Source: an uncultured Porphyromonadaceae bacterium (GTDB lineage Bacteria > Bacteroidota > Bacteroidia > Bacteroidales > Muribaculaceae). Taken from it: a stretch of 12,182 nucleotides of DNA. Below, piece after piece: positions 1-7,997 of this stretch. Under the pieces are notes generated by a model. That model saw only the letters and a list, made by a program, of their open reading frames with translations. It ran no database searches and was not told the origin of the DNA. The translations under genes and the position numbers were made by a program. Where the stretch lies: NCBI GenBank assembly GCA_947176615.1, contig CAMWRO010000060.1, positions 1-12,182 of the forward strand, read 5' to 3'. The first letter of the stretch is position 1. Each line of letters starts with the position of its first letter.

Positions 1-135
1 TGCATTTAGGCAACTTCCCAAACGAGACTGAGACGGGTGAAGGGAGAATTATATTATTTTAAGTAGGACAGCCGCGATTATTTTATTAATTTTGTAGAAA
101 TTATATCATACACCAGTCTTTTATCAATTCTAAAC
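1..135. other. Upstream region of the GH13 gene
   Basis: This AT-rich stretch before the first gene holds no supportable ORF, tRNA or terminator. Its only recognisable element is a -7 type promoter box, listed separately. The start of the window may cut off the 3' flank of an unseen upstream gene. Confidence 0.5.
87..94 (+). promoter_or_regulatory. Bacteroidetes-type -7 box of the GH13 gene
   Basis: TAATTTTG matches the Bacteroidetes -7 consensus TAnnTTTG exactly and lies 41 nt before the ATG at 136. That predicts a start near position 100 and a leader of about 36 nt. No TTTG or TTG -33 element is seen at the expected 19-21 nt spacing, so this is a half-supported promoter. Confidence 0.5.
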
Positions 136-2160
136 ATGAATCATTTTAAATTCTGTACATTTGGCATGGCTACTCTGATGCTGTCAGGAGCTGCATTCAT
201 GACTCCGCTCCACGCTGTAGCCGGGGATATGGAGTCGGTTTATTCCACATATCCCGTCTATGCGGGTGATGACCTCGAACTCACCGTCAGCGACAACGGC
301 ACTCGTTTCAGGCTGTGGTCGCCCCGTGCCGAGGCTGTAAGGCTCAACATCTATCCCACCGGCCGGAATTCGGCGGCAGAGCGCATCGTTGAGATGACGC
401 GAGGCGAAAACGGCACTTGGACAGCGTCGTTTCCTGAAAAACTGTATGGCTTGTTTTATACTTTTCAGATAAAAAGCGATGGCAAATGGCTCAACGAGAC
501 CCCCGGCATATATGCCAAGGCTGTCGGGACAAACGGAGAGCGTGCCGCAATCATTGATTTCTCGGCCACCGATCCCAAAGGATGGGAGACCGACCGCGGT
601 CCCGCGCTGAAACATATCAATGACGCCGTGCTTTATGAGATGCACCACCGCGATTTCTCCATCCACCCGTCAAGCGGCATCGTCAACAAGGGCAAATTCC
701 TTGCGATGACCGAAGAAGGCACCCGCAACGCAACAGGCGAGGCTACCGGTATCGACCACCTGAAGGAACTCGGCGTAACTCATATCCACATCCTTCCCTC
801 CTATGACTACAACAGCGTAGACGAGTCCAATCTTCCCGCCAACAAATACAACTGGGGATATGACCCCATCAATTACAACTCGCCCGAGGGTTCCTACTCG
901 ACCAATCCGGCCGACCCGGCCGTACGCATAAGGGAGATGAAGGAGATGGTAAAGGCGCTGCATGATGCCGGAATCGGCGTTGTAATGGATGTCGTCTACA
1001 ACCACACGGCTGAAAATGACGGCTCCAACTTCTCACTGACAGCTCCGGGGTATTTCTACCGCCACCGTCCCGACGGCAGCTACAGCGATGCGTCGGGTTG
1101 CGGCAACGAGACAGCCTCGGACCGAGAAATGATGCGCAACTTCATTGTCAACTCGGTCAAATACTGGGCCAAGGAATACCACATCGACGGTTTCCGCTTT
1201 GACCTCATGGCGATTCACGATACCGAAACCATGAACGAGGTGACAAAAGCCTTGAAGGAAATCAACCCCGACATATTTGTATATGGCGAGGGCTGGACCG
1301 CCGGAGACTCGCCCCTCCCCGCCGAGCGTCGCGCCCTGAAAGAAAATGTGTCAAAGATGCCCGATGTGGCAGTGTTCAGCGACGACATCCGCGACGCGGT
1401 CAAGGGGCATTACAGCAATGCCGCCGACCGTGGATTTGCAACCGGGAAACCCGGCAACGAGGAGACAGTCAAAATCGGCATCGTAGGTGCGACTGCCCAT
1501 CCTCAGGTCGACTACTCCAAGGGTAACAATTCAAAATTCCCCTACGCTTCGGCCCCGACTCAGGTCATAAACTATGTCTCTTGTCATGATGACTTGATGC
1601 TGACCGACAAACTGCGCAAATCAATGCCCGAAGCAACCGACACAGAGCGGATGCGCGCTGCCCGTCTTGCCCAGACAATCGTGATGACATCACAGGGCAC
1701 ACCTTTCATCTGGACCGGCGAAGAAATTTTCCGTGACAAAAAAGGTGTCCATAACTCTTACAACTCGCCCGACTCGGTCAACGCTATCGACTGGAGCCTG
1801 AAACACAAAAACAATGACCATTTCCGCTACTATCAGGAGCTCATCAAGCTGCGCAAGGCCCATCCGGCATTCCGCATGACTACTGCCGAGCAAGTTGCAC
1901 GCCACTTGAAATTTGACAAAGTCGAAGGCGACAATCTTATTTCCTATTCATTAATAGATAATGCCAACGGGGATGAATGGAAAGAGATAAAGCTCATATT
2001 CAACGGTTCCGACGAGCCTCGCACCGTTAAGGTCGCCCGTCGCAACTGGATTGTCATCGCCGAAGACGGCAATATCGCCGCCGACGGCCTCGGAACTTCT
2101 GAAGGAGGCAAAATCGAAGTCGCACCGCGTTCCGCCCTCATCCTTGCCCGCAAGAAATAA
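136..2160 (+). CDS. Secreted GH13 alpha-amylase family enzyme, type I pullulanase-like
   Basis: This is a complete 674-residue glycoside hydrolase that probably debranches alpha-1,6 links in pullulan, glycogen or starch fragments. A hydrophobic signal peptide (about residues 8-29, no lipobox) suggests export to the periplasm or beyond. An N-terminal CBM48-like beta domain (about 48-145; FRLWSPRAEAVRLNIY at 58-73) precedes the TIM barrel. The pullulanase-typical YNWGYDP lies at 238-244. The four GH13 regions are DVVYNH (285-290), GFRFDLM (352-358, nucleophile D356), YGEGW (383-387, acid/base E385) and YVSCHDD (480-486, D485). Pullulanases usually have HDN where this has HDD. A C-terminal beta domain (about 590-674) completes the fold. 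The gene appears monocistronic, with its own -7 box and terminator. Amylopullulanase or another debranching specificity cannot be excluded from sequence. Confidence 0.9.
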   Translation: MNHFKFCTFGMATLMLSGAAFMTPLHAVAGDMESVYSTYPVYAGDDLELTVSDNGTRFRLWSPRAEAVRLNIYPTGRNSAAERIVEMTRGENGTWTASFPEKLYGLFYTFQIKSDGKWLNETPGIYAKAVGTNGERAAIIDFSATDPKGWETDRGPALKHINDAVLYEMHHRDFSIHPSSGIVNKGKFLAMTEEGTRNATGEATGIDHLKELGVTHIHILPSYDYNSVDESNLPANKYNWGYDPINYNSPEGSYSTNPADPAVRIREMKEMVKALHDAGIGVVMDVVYNHTAENDGSNFSLTAPGYFYRHRPDGSYSDASGCGNETASDREMMRNFIVNSVKYWAKEYHIDGFRFDLMAIHDTETMNEVTKALKEINPDIFVYGEGWTAGDSPLPAERRALKENVSKMPDVAVFSDDIRDAVKGHYSNAADRGFATGKPGNEETVKIGIVGATAHPQVDYSKGNNSKFPYASAPTQVINYVSCHDDLMLTDKLRKSMPEATDTERMRAARLAQTIVMTSQGTPFIWTGEEIFRDKKGVHNSYNSPDSVNAIDWSLKHKNNDHFRYYQELIKLRKAHPAFRMTTAEQVARHLKFDKVEGDNLISYSLIDNANGDEWKEIKLIFNGSDEPRTVKVARRNWIVIAEDGNIAADGLGTSEGGKIEVAPRSALILARKK

Positions 2161-2175
2161 TCAACCTGACACAAT

Positions 2176-2220
2176 AAAAAAACCGAGGCACCGAATTTAG
2201 AATCGGTGCCTCGATTTTTT
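2176..2220. terminator. Bidirectional intrinsic terminator between GH13 and GH27 genes
   Basis: A perfect 11-bp stem, CGAGGCACCGA (2184-2194) with TCGGTGCCTCG (2203-2213), encloses an 8-nt loop. A run of A (2176-2182) precedes it and a run of T (2215-2220) follows. Either strand therefore reads as a GC-rich hairpin followed by a U-tract. This fits its place 16-75 nt past the stop codons of two convergent genes. Confidence 0.93.
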
Positions 2221-2235
2221 GTTGCCTGACAGTGT

Positions 2236-5200
2236 TTATTTCACCAATACTACTGTGGAATTTACAATATAAAATCCGGGTGCAAGTGTTATCTGTGTGG
2301 TGCCGAAAGTCAGCGATACATTTTTAACAAGGACACCGTTAGTCATATAAATCGGCAAAACAACATCACGGTCAGATACTATTTCCACACCCGACGGTAT
2401 CACGGTAACAGTTATACCCTGCTGAGCAGAGGGAAGGTCGAGAATTCCCGACTTCCCATAATAATAGAGCCTGAAATCATCAGCATGAAACCAACCGTGA
2501 TTTGTCGCACCGTCGCCGGTCGAACAGGCTCCGATGCGCAGAGCTTTCCCGTCAACAACCTCTATCCCGTCTATCGACAGGCGCGTCCAGTCATTATTGT
2601 TCTCTCCCGAGACCGTTGTCAAAGGATCGGAATAAAGCGTCGATGTCCCTACGCGGGCATAAAGACGCTGATCGGTAATCCAGTCGGCACCGTCGGTATT
2701 CCGCAATGATGCTTCAAGACGGTAACGACCCTCGGGCAAATCGTTAATTATCTGGTACAAGTCAAGCGAGGTAATGGTTCCTGCAGCGACGCTGATGAAC
2801 GATGTCCCGTCGGCTGCAGGCCGGTCGCTCCATGTCGATACATCCTGCCAACCGCCATAATTGTTGGCCGACGACCACCCTGTTGTGGAGAGTTCAAAAC
2901 TGGGATTCACGATTCGGTCAGTCACGTCTATATATCCGCCCTCGACAGGCTGCCCGGTCTTCCGGGCATCGTCAAGGATTGATTGCAACTCGTTTGCGGC
3001 GTCGGTAAGATCCTCGACAGTGGTCGTTGCCGAGGCGATTGTCTCAGCGGCATTTGCAACTCCTGCCACAAGGGCATTTTTCTCACCACCGTCACGCAAC
3101 TGCGCGGCAAATGCCTCACAGTCAGCCATGACATTGCGCAAGGCATTGACAGCCGCCATGCTCATGCGGGCATTGTCAAGAACCTCGCACAGATTCGCGA
3201 TATATCCTTCAAGTTGCTCCCGAGTGAGAAGATTTATATCGCCGAGGGCCTCGACAGATGCGATTGCATCGCTGAGACTTCCGCGCAAAGCTCCGGCAAT
3301 ACACATCGGGTCGATGTCGCGCGCCTCGGCCAAAAGACTTGCAAGACGTTTACGCAACGGAGTCAGGTCTTCAGGAGCGGCGGCCACCTCAACCACGACT
3401 TCGGGAGAAACTGCACAATCGACCGTGGTCGTTCCGCTATATCTGGCTTTCAACACATGGCACCCGCCCGACAGCAGAGCGCGATAAGTCACCATGTCAG
3501 ACCCGTCAAGAGCAAGGGTACCGATTATCCTGTCATTGTCAAGTATCTGAATGTATGCACCGTCGGCATCTCCACCACTTACCGAAACCGTGACATCAAA
3601 CGGAGTCGCCGAGTTTAGTTCACCATCGGGAACCGAGATTGAGACCGATGCGCCGGCAGAGCGTTCAACCGCACTGACACGATAGAGACCGCTCGCGTGG
3701 GGATTGAGACGCACGGTAAAACCGTCATCGCTGAACTGTCCCAAAAGTTTGCCCGACCACATCTCGGTCACATTGCAATTCTGCCCCTCGGCAAAGCCAA
3801 GTTTGACCAAGTCAAGGGTTGCATCGGCACTCAGATCGGCCGACGGGTCAATCTGCGTAGCGTCATAGTCGAAAACCATAAATTCGACCGACGACTTGCT
3901 GCCCTGATTGCTGCCGGTATTGTCGATTCCCGCAAGGGCTGTAAAACGCCGAGCCTCTCCGGGAAGATTGAACAGGAGAATGGAGTTAGCGTGTACGGCA
4001 AAGCCTTTATCGTAAGTCGTGCCGTTAACCGAAAGTTTTCCACCTTCGATATTGCTGTTTACATGAATGCTTCCCCAGCCGCAGGTTCCCTTGACGTAGC
4101 TTAGTGTGGTCAGGTCTATTACCGAGCCGTCGGGCATCTCGACGCGGGGATTGATCCAGTCGGCATGGTCGCTGTCATATCCGTCGCCGCCATCGGTCAC
4201 GACAAGGGCGAGCTGCCGCGTCCCTTCGGGTAACATAACATCGACATCGGTCGCATGACCGGTGGTCAGATAGGATATCGTCCCGCTGCGATAAAGCGCG
4301 TCACGGGAATTGACATAGCTGTCGCCTCCGAGATTGAACAGGGCGACAAACTTGTCTCCGTTGGCCGGATCGTCAGCTGTCCATGTCACTATATCGTCGA
4401 TAGAGCGGTTGAGCTGGCGGTTGGCTGCGGAGTAATGATGCATGTAGAGAACGTCGCGATTGGTCAACAATGCGTTGGTAGCCTCGTCATTCTGCGGAAG
4501 GTCCCCTCCAAACATCAGAGGCGACTTGAAAATAGTCCACAGATTCATCATCGTGTACTGCTCGTCAACGGTAAAATTGGTCCATCGCTCAGCTCCGCGT
4601 TCCCCACGGATGCTAATCTTGCCGAGGGGCAGCATATCGGCATCGGGCCAAGTGCCGGGAGCGATATAAGGTGCCCACTTGGCACAAATCTGGAACTGAT
4701 AGTTCAATTGGCTCCAGTTGTCCCAGAAATCATCCACGGTTCTCCACATGTTGGCATGAGTCCTGACATGTTCCACACGGTCAACCGGTGTTTCGCCCGG
4801 AGAAATACTCAGAACGATGGGACGCCCGCAGTTGTCGATGGCATTGCGTATCATCTCTATCTCGGCTGTGTGATAAGGACGCGAAAGGTCATCAATCTTG
4901 ACAAAATCAACACCCCAGTCGGCATACATTTCAAAACAGGAATTATAATATTCCTGTGCGCCCGGCTTTCGCCAGTCGACCTTCATGTTGTCCCGCAACC
5001 AAGTACAGGTGGAGTCACTGTTGGCAATCATGTCACAGGTTATACCGTTTGTACCCTTTACCGGCATTTTCTTTTCAACCGCCAACTTGGGAACGCCGCG
5101 CATCAGGTGAATACCAAACTTCAACCCCTTTTCGTGAACATAATCGGCCAAAGCGCTGAATCCCACTCCATTGGCCGCAGACGGAAAACGGTTCAACGCC

Positions 5201-5523
5201 GGGGTATAGCGGCCATATTGGTCAATCACATAGACAGGGTTGGTCTGATTATATCCTCCGGCTTTGTCGTTTTCGACAAACCACCGAATATCCACGACCA
5301 CATATTCCCAGCCATAATCAAGCAGATTGGCCGCCATATAATCGGCATTGGCTTTTACTTCGCTTTCAACGACCGTGGGACCGTAACAGTCCCATGAATT
5401 CCACCCCATCGGAGGTGTCAGTGCCCATGACTGAAACGGCAACTCGTTGCCGGTCTGGGCTACAGATGCCAAGGCCGCACACGCAAGTGCGGCAGTGACA
5501 AGCACAGGTTTGATTCTAATCAT
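2236..5523 (-). CDS. Secreted multidomain GH27 enzyme, putative alpha-galactosidase with NPCBM domain
   Basis: This is a 1095-residue exported hydrolase, most likely removing terminal alpha-galactose. The start at 5523 gives a proper signal peptide (MIRIKPVLVTAALA..., cleavage near SVAQ 20-23); an in-frame ATG at 5562 falls inside the likely promoter. The GH27 barrel covers about 34-365, with PPMGWNSWDCYG (38-49), VDFVKIDD (205-212, predicted nucleophile D211) and MWRTVDDFWDNW (259-270, predicted acid/base D265). The C-terminal beta domain starts with DKFVALFNLGG (390-400) and resumes at VTEMWSGKLLG (585-595). An NPCBM-like module (about 430-555; GFAVHANS 507-514) appears inserted between the two parts. 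Then come an Ig-like domain (about 622-713), a helical FIVAR-like stretch (about 720-855), a galactose-binding-like beta-sandwich (about 866-1022) and a short tail (1035-1095). Beta-L-arabinopyranosidase is another GH27 activity and cannot be excluded. Confidence 0.88.
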   Translation of the reverse strand: MIRIKPVLVTAALACAALASVAQTGNELPFQSWALTPPMGWNSWDCYGPTVVESEVKANADYMAANLLDYGWEYVVVDIRWFVENDKAGGYNQTNPVYVIDQYGRYTPALNRFPSAANGVGFSALADYVHEKGLKFGIHLMRGVPKLAVEKKMPVKGTNGITCDMIANSDSTCTWLRDNMKVDWRKPGAQEYYNSCFEMYADWGVDFVKIDDLSRPYHTAEIEMIRNAIDNCGRPIVLSISPGETPVDRVEHVRTHANMWRTVDDFWDNWSQLNYQFQICAKWAPYIAPGTWPDADMLPLGKISIRGERGAERWTNFTVDEQYTMMNLWTIFKSPLMFGGDLPQNDEATNALLTNRDVLYMHHYSAANRQLNRSIDDIVTWTADDPANGDKFVALFNLGGDSYVNSRDALYRSGTISYLTTGHATDVDVMLPEGTRQLALVVTDGGDGYDSDHADWINPRVEMPDGSVIDLTTLSYVKGTCGWGSIHVNSNIEGGKLSVNGTTYDKGFAVHANSILLFNLPGEARRFTALAGIDNTGSNQGSKSSVEFMVFDYDATQIDPSADLSADATLDLVKLGFAEGQNCNVTEMWSGKLLGQFSDDGFTVRLNPHASGLYRVSAVERSAGASVSISVPDGELNSATPFDVTVSVSGGDADGAYIQILDNDRIIGTLALDGSDMVTYRALLSGGCHVLKARYSGTTTVDCAVSPEVVVEVAAAPEDLTPLRKRLASLLAEARDIDPMCIAGALRGSLSDAIASVEALGDINLLTREQLEGYIANLCEVLDNARMSMAAVNALRNVMADCEAFAAQLRDGGEKNALVAGVANAAETIASATTTVEDLTDAANELQSILDDARKTGQPVEGGYIDVTDRIVNPSFELSTTGWSSANNYGGWQDVSTWSDRPAADGTSFISVAAGTITSLDLYQIINDLPEGRYRLEASLRNTDGADWITDQRLYARVGTSTLYSDPLTTVSGENNNDWTRLSIDGIEVVDGKALRIGACSTGDGATNHGWFHADDFRLYYYGKSGILDLPSAQQGITVTVIPSGVEIVSDRDVVLPIYMTNGVLVKNVSLTFGTTQITLAPGFYIVNSTVVLVK

Positions 5524-5559
5524 TTTCAGGCTATTAGATGTTAAGATTTTTTCGCGTTG

Positions 5560-5567
5560 CAAAAATA
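5560..5567 (-). promoter_or_regulatory. -7 box of the GH27 gene
   Basis: On the minus strand this reads TATTTTTG, an exact match to TAnnTTTG. It predicts transcription starting near 5554, about 30 nt before the ATG at 5523. That supports 5523 over the in-frame ATG at 5562, which overlaps this box. No good -33 element is seen at the usual spacing. Confidence 0.5.
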
Positions 5568-5587
5568 CTAAAAAGTATGTACAAATA

Positions 5588-5634
5588 AAAAGAGAAACAG
5601 ACTGAATCGATGATTTTCAGTCTGTTTCTCTTTT
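5588..5634 (-). terminator. Long-stem terminator of the HRPG-repeat protein gene
   Basis: A perfect 19-bp inverted repeat has arms at 5588-5606 and 5616-5634 with a 9-nt loop. The core of the stem is GAGAAACAGACTGAA. On the minus strand the descending arm ends in a T run, giving a typical intrinsic terminator 20 nt past the stop of the gene ending at 5654. It separates that gene from the GH27 promoter at 5560-5567. Confidence 0.88.
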
Positions 5635-5653
5635 ATTCGGAATTTAGAGACGG

Positions 5654-6730
5654 CTAATTACCGAATGACAGCGTGGTGAAATACCGCACCGAGCCTCCGA
5701 CAGTCGCCTGAGCATTAAACCGCAGGGTAATAAATCCGTTGTTGCCTCCATACCACGTCGACAGCAATGTTCCCGCGCCATTATTGACCGCAACAGGCAT
5801 TCCATAGGTACCGACAAGAGTGTTATAAACCGCATTATAACGCCCAAGGTCATAATAAGGAGTGGAATAATAGAACGATGAGCCGTCAAATCCACCACCA
5901 TTTCCGTAGTATAACGTCGCATCGGTCCATATATAATTCAAAGCAGGGACGTTGCGCAGATAAATCATGTCATTGCCATATCCGTCAACAGTATATCCGT
6001 TATTGAACAGATAGTCAAGCGATATGCTGATTCCGGAGCCGAAAGTCAGACCGAGGATTCCGTTGATGACAGGTATTCCGGGACGCGGACGCCATCCGGG
6101 AGGCGGAGGGAGGGGTCGCGAAAACGGACCACGAAAACCGGAGGGACGGTAAGGTCGCGACGGGGGTGCCACATAGGGGGGACGATGGCTATGACCGGGA
6201 CGGTGGCCCATATTGTGACCGGGACGATGGCCGGAATTATGACCGGGACGATGACCTTCGTTGGGACCATGGCCATTTCCCGGGCGGTTATTGTGGTTGA
6301 AACCGGGGCGCACTCCGTCGGGGCGGCCGGGATCGGGCCGATGACCGCCATTCCCGCCGGGACGGTGATTTCCATTGCCGGGGCGATGGTTGTCATTGTT
6401 GCCGGGACGGTGATTGTTGCCCGAACCGGGACGTGTGCCATGATTCCCGCTGTTTGGGCGGTTGTTTCCATTTCCGGTTCCGGGACGATGGTTGTTGCCG
6501 TTTCCCGGGCGCGTACCTTGTCCGTTATTATTGGGACGGGAACTGTTTCCGGTTCCGGGACGGGAACCGCTGTTGGCCGGACGCGAGTGGTTGCCCTGAG
6601 GACGTGTCTGCTGTGTGGGGCGCGAAGTGCGACCGCCATTGCTTCCGGGCCTGTGCTGAGCTTCAGCCAAGGGAGCCATCATGGCCATACACACCACGAC
6701 ACTCATCAGTTTTGTCAGTATTCCTTTCAT
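5654..6730 (-). CDS. Secreted His/Arg/Pro/Gly/Asn-rich repeat protein with C-terminal beta-rich domain
   Basis: I do not recognise a characterised family for this 358-residue protein. A clear signal peptide (MKGILTKLMSVVVCMAMMAP, cleavage probably after LAEA at 24) leads into about 160 residues (26-185) of low complexity, built on RPG and HRPG units rich in Asn, Gly and His. This part is very basic and nearly free of acidic residues. Residues 159-182 form three clean 8-residue units of the type GHRPGHNx. A Pro/Arg-rich linker (183-218; PPPPGWRPRPG) leads to a Gly/Tyr-rich, probably beta-structured C-terminal domain (220-358; GILGLTFGSGISISLDYLF near its start). No exact TAnnTTTG box is seen upstream, but the gene diverges from pyrE. 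Envelope location is likely. Binding of metal, nucleic acid or anionic glycan is inference from composition only. Confidence 0.78.
   Translation of the reverse strand: MKGILTKLMSVVVCMAMMAPLAEAQHRPGSNGGRTSRPTQQTRPQGNHSRPANSGSRPGTGNSSRPNNNGQGTRPGNGNNHRPGTGNGNNRPNSGNHGTRPGSGNNHRPGNNDNHRPGNGNHRPGGNGGHRPDPGRPDGVRPGFNHNNRPGNGHGPNEGHRPGHNSGHRPGHNMGHRPGHSHRPPYVAPPSRPYRPSGFRGPFSRPLPPPPGWRPRPGIPVINGILGLTFGSGISISLDYLFNNGYTVDGYGNDMIYLRNVPALNYIWTDATLYYGNGGGFDGSSFYYSTPYYDLGRYNAVYNTLVGTYGMPVAVNNGAGTLLSTWYGGNNGFITLRFNAQATVGGSVRYFTTLSFGN
6185..6256 (-). repeat. Three tandem 24-bp units encoding GHRPGHNx
   Basis: Three adjacent 24-bp units (6185-6208, 6209-6232, 6233-6256) share the core TGACCGGGACG on the plus strand and encode GHRPGHSH, GHRPGHNM and GHRPGHNS. 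They are the most regular part of a longer degenerate HRPG/RPG coding repeat that runs to about 6655. Because the period is a multiple of three, unit gain or loss would keep the reading frame. Confidence 0.8.
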
Positions 6731-6775
6731 AACCTTAATATTATATATGTATTAGAACAAACAATCGACAAAAGG

Positions 6776-6793
6776 TTTAAACGAGCGTTTAAA
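6776..6793. promoter_or_regulatory. 18-bp palindrome in the divergent region upstream of pyrE
   Basis: TTTAAACG (6776-6783) and CGTTTAAA (6786-6793) form a perfect 8-bp dyad with a 2-bp spacer. A further copy of the TAAACG half-site follows at 6796-6801. The site lies in the 169-bp gap between the divergent HRPG-repeat gene and pyrE, about 40 bp upstream of the pyrE -33 element. It has no T-tract on either side that would make it a terminator. A regulator-binding site is a reasonable inference, but the protein is unknown. Confidence 0.5.
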
Positions 6794-6831
6794 AATAAAC
6801 GTTAACAATAGCCACATTAAACCGCCACATA

Positions 6832-6863
6832 ATTGCACAGTTCAATAAATAGCACTAACTTTG
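6832..6863 (+). promoter_or_regulatory. Promoter of the pyrE operon
   Basis: The -7 box TAACTTTG (6856-6863) matches TAnnTTTG exactly. ATTG (6832-6835) lies 20 nt upstream, at the standard -33 spacing, and differs from TTTG at one base. This predicts a start near 6869 and a leader of about 30 nt before the ATG at 6900. There is no room for an attenuator between the start site and the gene. Confidence 0.75.
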
Positions 6864-6899
6864 CACTGATTATTATAAGACTATATCATTTTTTGAGTT

Positions 6900-7547
6900 A
6901 TGAAAACCCTTGATCGCATCCTTGCCGAGAAACTGCTGAAAATCAGCGCAATCAAGCTCCAGCCCGCCAATCCCTTCACTTGGGCATCGGGATGGAACTC
7001 CCCCATTTACACCGACAACCGCAAAACACTCTCTTATCCCGATGTAAGAAATTTCATCAAGATTGAGCTGTGCCGCGTCATAATGGAGTCGTTTGAAACT
7101 CCCGACGCTATTGCAGGAGTCGCCACCGGCGCTATCGCTCAGGGTGCGCTTGTCGCCAATTCGCTCGGACTCCCCTATGTGTATGTCCGCTCGACACCCA
7201 AGGACCACGGACTTGAAAATCTGATTGAAGGAGACCTGACCCCCGGACAGAAGGTCGTAGTCATCGAAGACCTCGTGTCGACCGGCGGCAGCAGCCTGAA
7301 AGCGGTTGAGGCTATCCGCAATGCCGGATGTGAGGTCGTAGGGATGGCCGCTATATTTACCTACGAGTTCCCTGTTGCCATCGAGGCATTCAAAAAAGCC
7401 GGCGTCAACCTCGTCACTCTGTCCAACTACAGCGCCCTCATCTCGGCCGCTCTTGAAACAGGCTTTATACATGAGGATTATGTTGAGACCTTGCGCGAAT
7501 GGCGTAAGAACCCCTCGGAATGGGTACCTAACAAATCCAACGATTAA
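6900..7547 (+). CDS. pyrE: Orotate phosphoribosyltransferase
   Basis: PyrE joins orotate to PRPP to give orotidine 5'-monophosphate, the fifth step of de novo UMP synthesis in the cytoplasm. The 215-residue length is normal for the family. The PRPP-binding signature of type I phosphoribosyltransferases, VVVIEDLVSTGGSS, is at 119-132. The flexible catalytic loop, with KDHG at 101-104, precedes it. An N-terminal segment with FTWASGW and SPIYTDNR (26-41) is typical of the orotate-binding region, and GVATGAIAQG (73-82) is also conserved. It is the first gene of a tight operon, 12 nt ahead of the next ORF, behind a good -33/-7 promoter. Confidence 0.96.
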   Translation: MKTLDRILAEKLLKISAIKLQPANPFTWASGWNSPIYTDNRKTLSYPDVRNFIKIELCRVIMESFETPDAIAGVATGAIAQGALVANSLGLPYVYVRSTPKDHGLENLIEGDLTPGQKVVVIEDLVSTGGSSLKAVEAIRNAGCEVVGMAAIFTYEFPVAIEAFKKAGVNLVTLSNYSALISAALETGFIHEDYVETLREWRKNPSEWVPNKSND

Positions 7548-7559
7548 ACGACCTCTTAA

Positions 7560-7982
7560 ATGTCAGTATATAAAGGAAAATCGGTGGTCGTAAACCGCGC
7601 CACCGATGATATTTATGCCAAAGTCAGCGACTTGAGCGGTTATCAGGCCCTCGTTGACAATCTTCCCGCCGAATATCGCGACAAGCTCAACGGCGTGCAT
7701 TTTTCGGCCGACTCAGTCAGCATGGATGCTCCCGGTGTGGGACAGCTCGTTTTCAAGCTGACCGAAAAGACAGCTCCAACCCATGTAGGGTTTTCGGCTC
7801 AGGGAAGTCCTGTCCCCGTCGCGCTTAAACTTGACCTTGAAAACGTGGACGCCGCCTCGACCCGGCTGACTCCGTCAATCGACATCGAGATTCCCGCCAT
7901 GCTCCGCCCCTTCATCGGCAACAAGATTCAGGAAGCAGCCGACAAATTCGGCGAGGTGTTCACCACCATTTTTAACCAGTAA
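7560..7982 (+). CDS. SRPBCC-fold (START/polyketide cyclase-like) small protein
   Basis: This 140-residue cytoplasmic protein has no signal peptide or membrane segment. Its order, an opening strand (KGKSVVVNRATDDIYAKVSD, 5-24), then alternating strands, then a long C-terminal amphipathic helix (about 115-138, IGNKIQEAADKFGEVFTTIF), fits the SRPBCC ligand-binding fold. I infer this from pattern, not from any diagnostic catalytic residue, which the fold lacks. It starts 12 nt after pyrE and ends 15 nt before the next gene, so the three are probably cotranscribed. From memory, such a gene commonly follows pyrE in Bacteroidetes, which hints at a link with nucleotide metabolism, but no ligand can be named. 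Confidence 0.75.
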   Translation: MSVYKGKSVVVNRATDDIYAKVSDLSGYQALVDNLPAEYRDKLNGVHFSADSVSMDAPGVGQLVFKLTEKTAPTHVGFSAQGSPVPVALKLDLENVDAASTRLTPSIDIEIPAMLRPFIGNKIQEAADKFGEVFTTIFNQ

Positions 7983-7997
7983 CATCATTCTGCGACG

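Noticed and set aside
4255..5397. A 380-codon open frame on the plus strand opposite the GH27 gene
   Set aside because: It is antisense to a clear GH27 catalytic domain and its translation shows no recognisable domain, signal peptide or promoter. It is a product of codon bias in the real gene.
5524..5562. Upstream in-frame ATG at 5562 as the GH27 start
   Set aside because: It would put 13 polar residues before the signal peptide, and it overlaps a TAnnTTTG -7 box. The ATG at 5523 begins a normal signal peptide.
6185..6655. Possible CRISPR array, from regularly spaced similar GC-rich units
   Set aside because: The units are multiples of three, degenerate, without unique spacers of uniform length, and lie wholly inside a coding frame. 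No cas gene is present.
6185..6805. A 206-codon plus-strand frame with repetitive Gly/Thr/Val/Met sequence
   Set aside because: It is the reverse reading of the HRPG coding repeat, and its repetitiveness is inherited from that. The minus-strand product has a signal peptide and a folded C-terminal domain.
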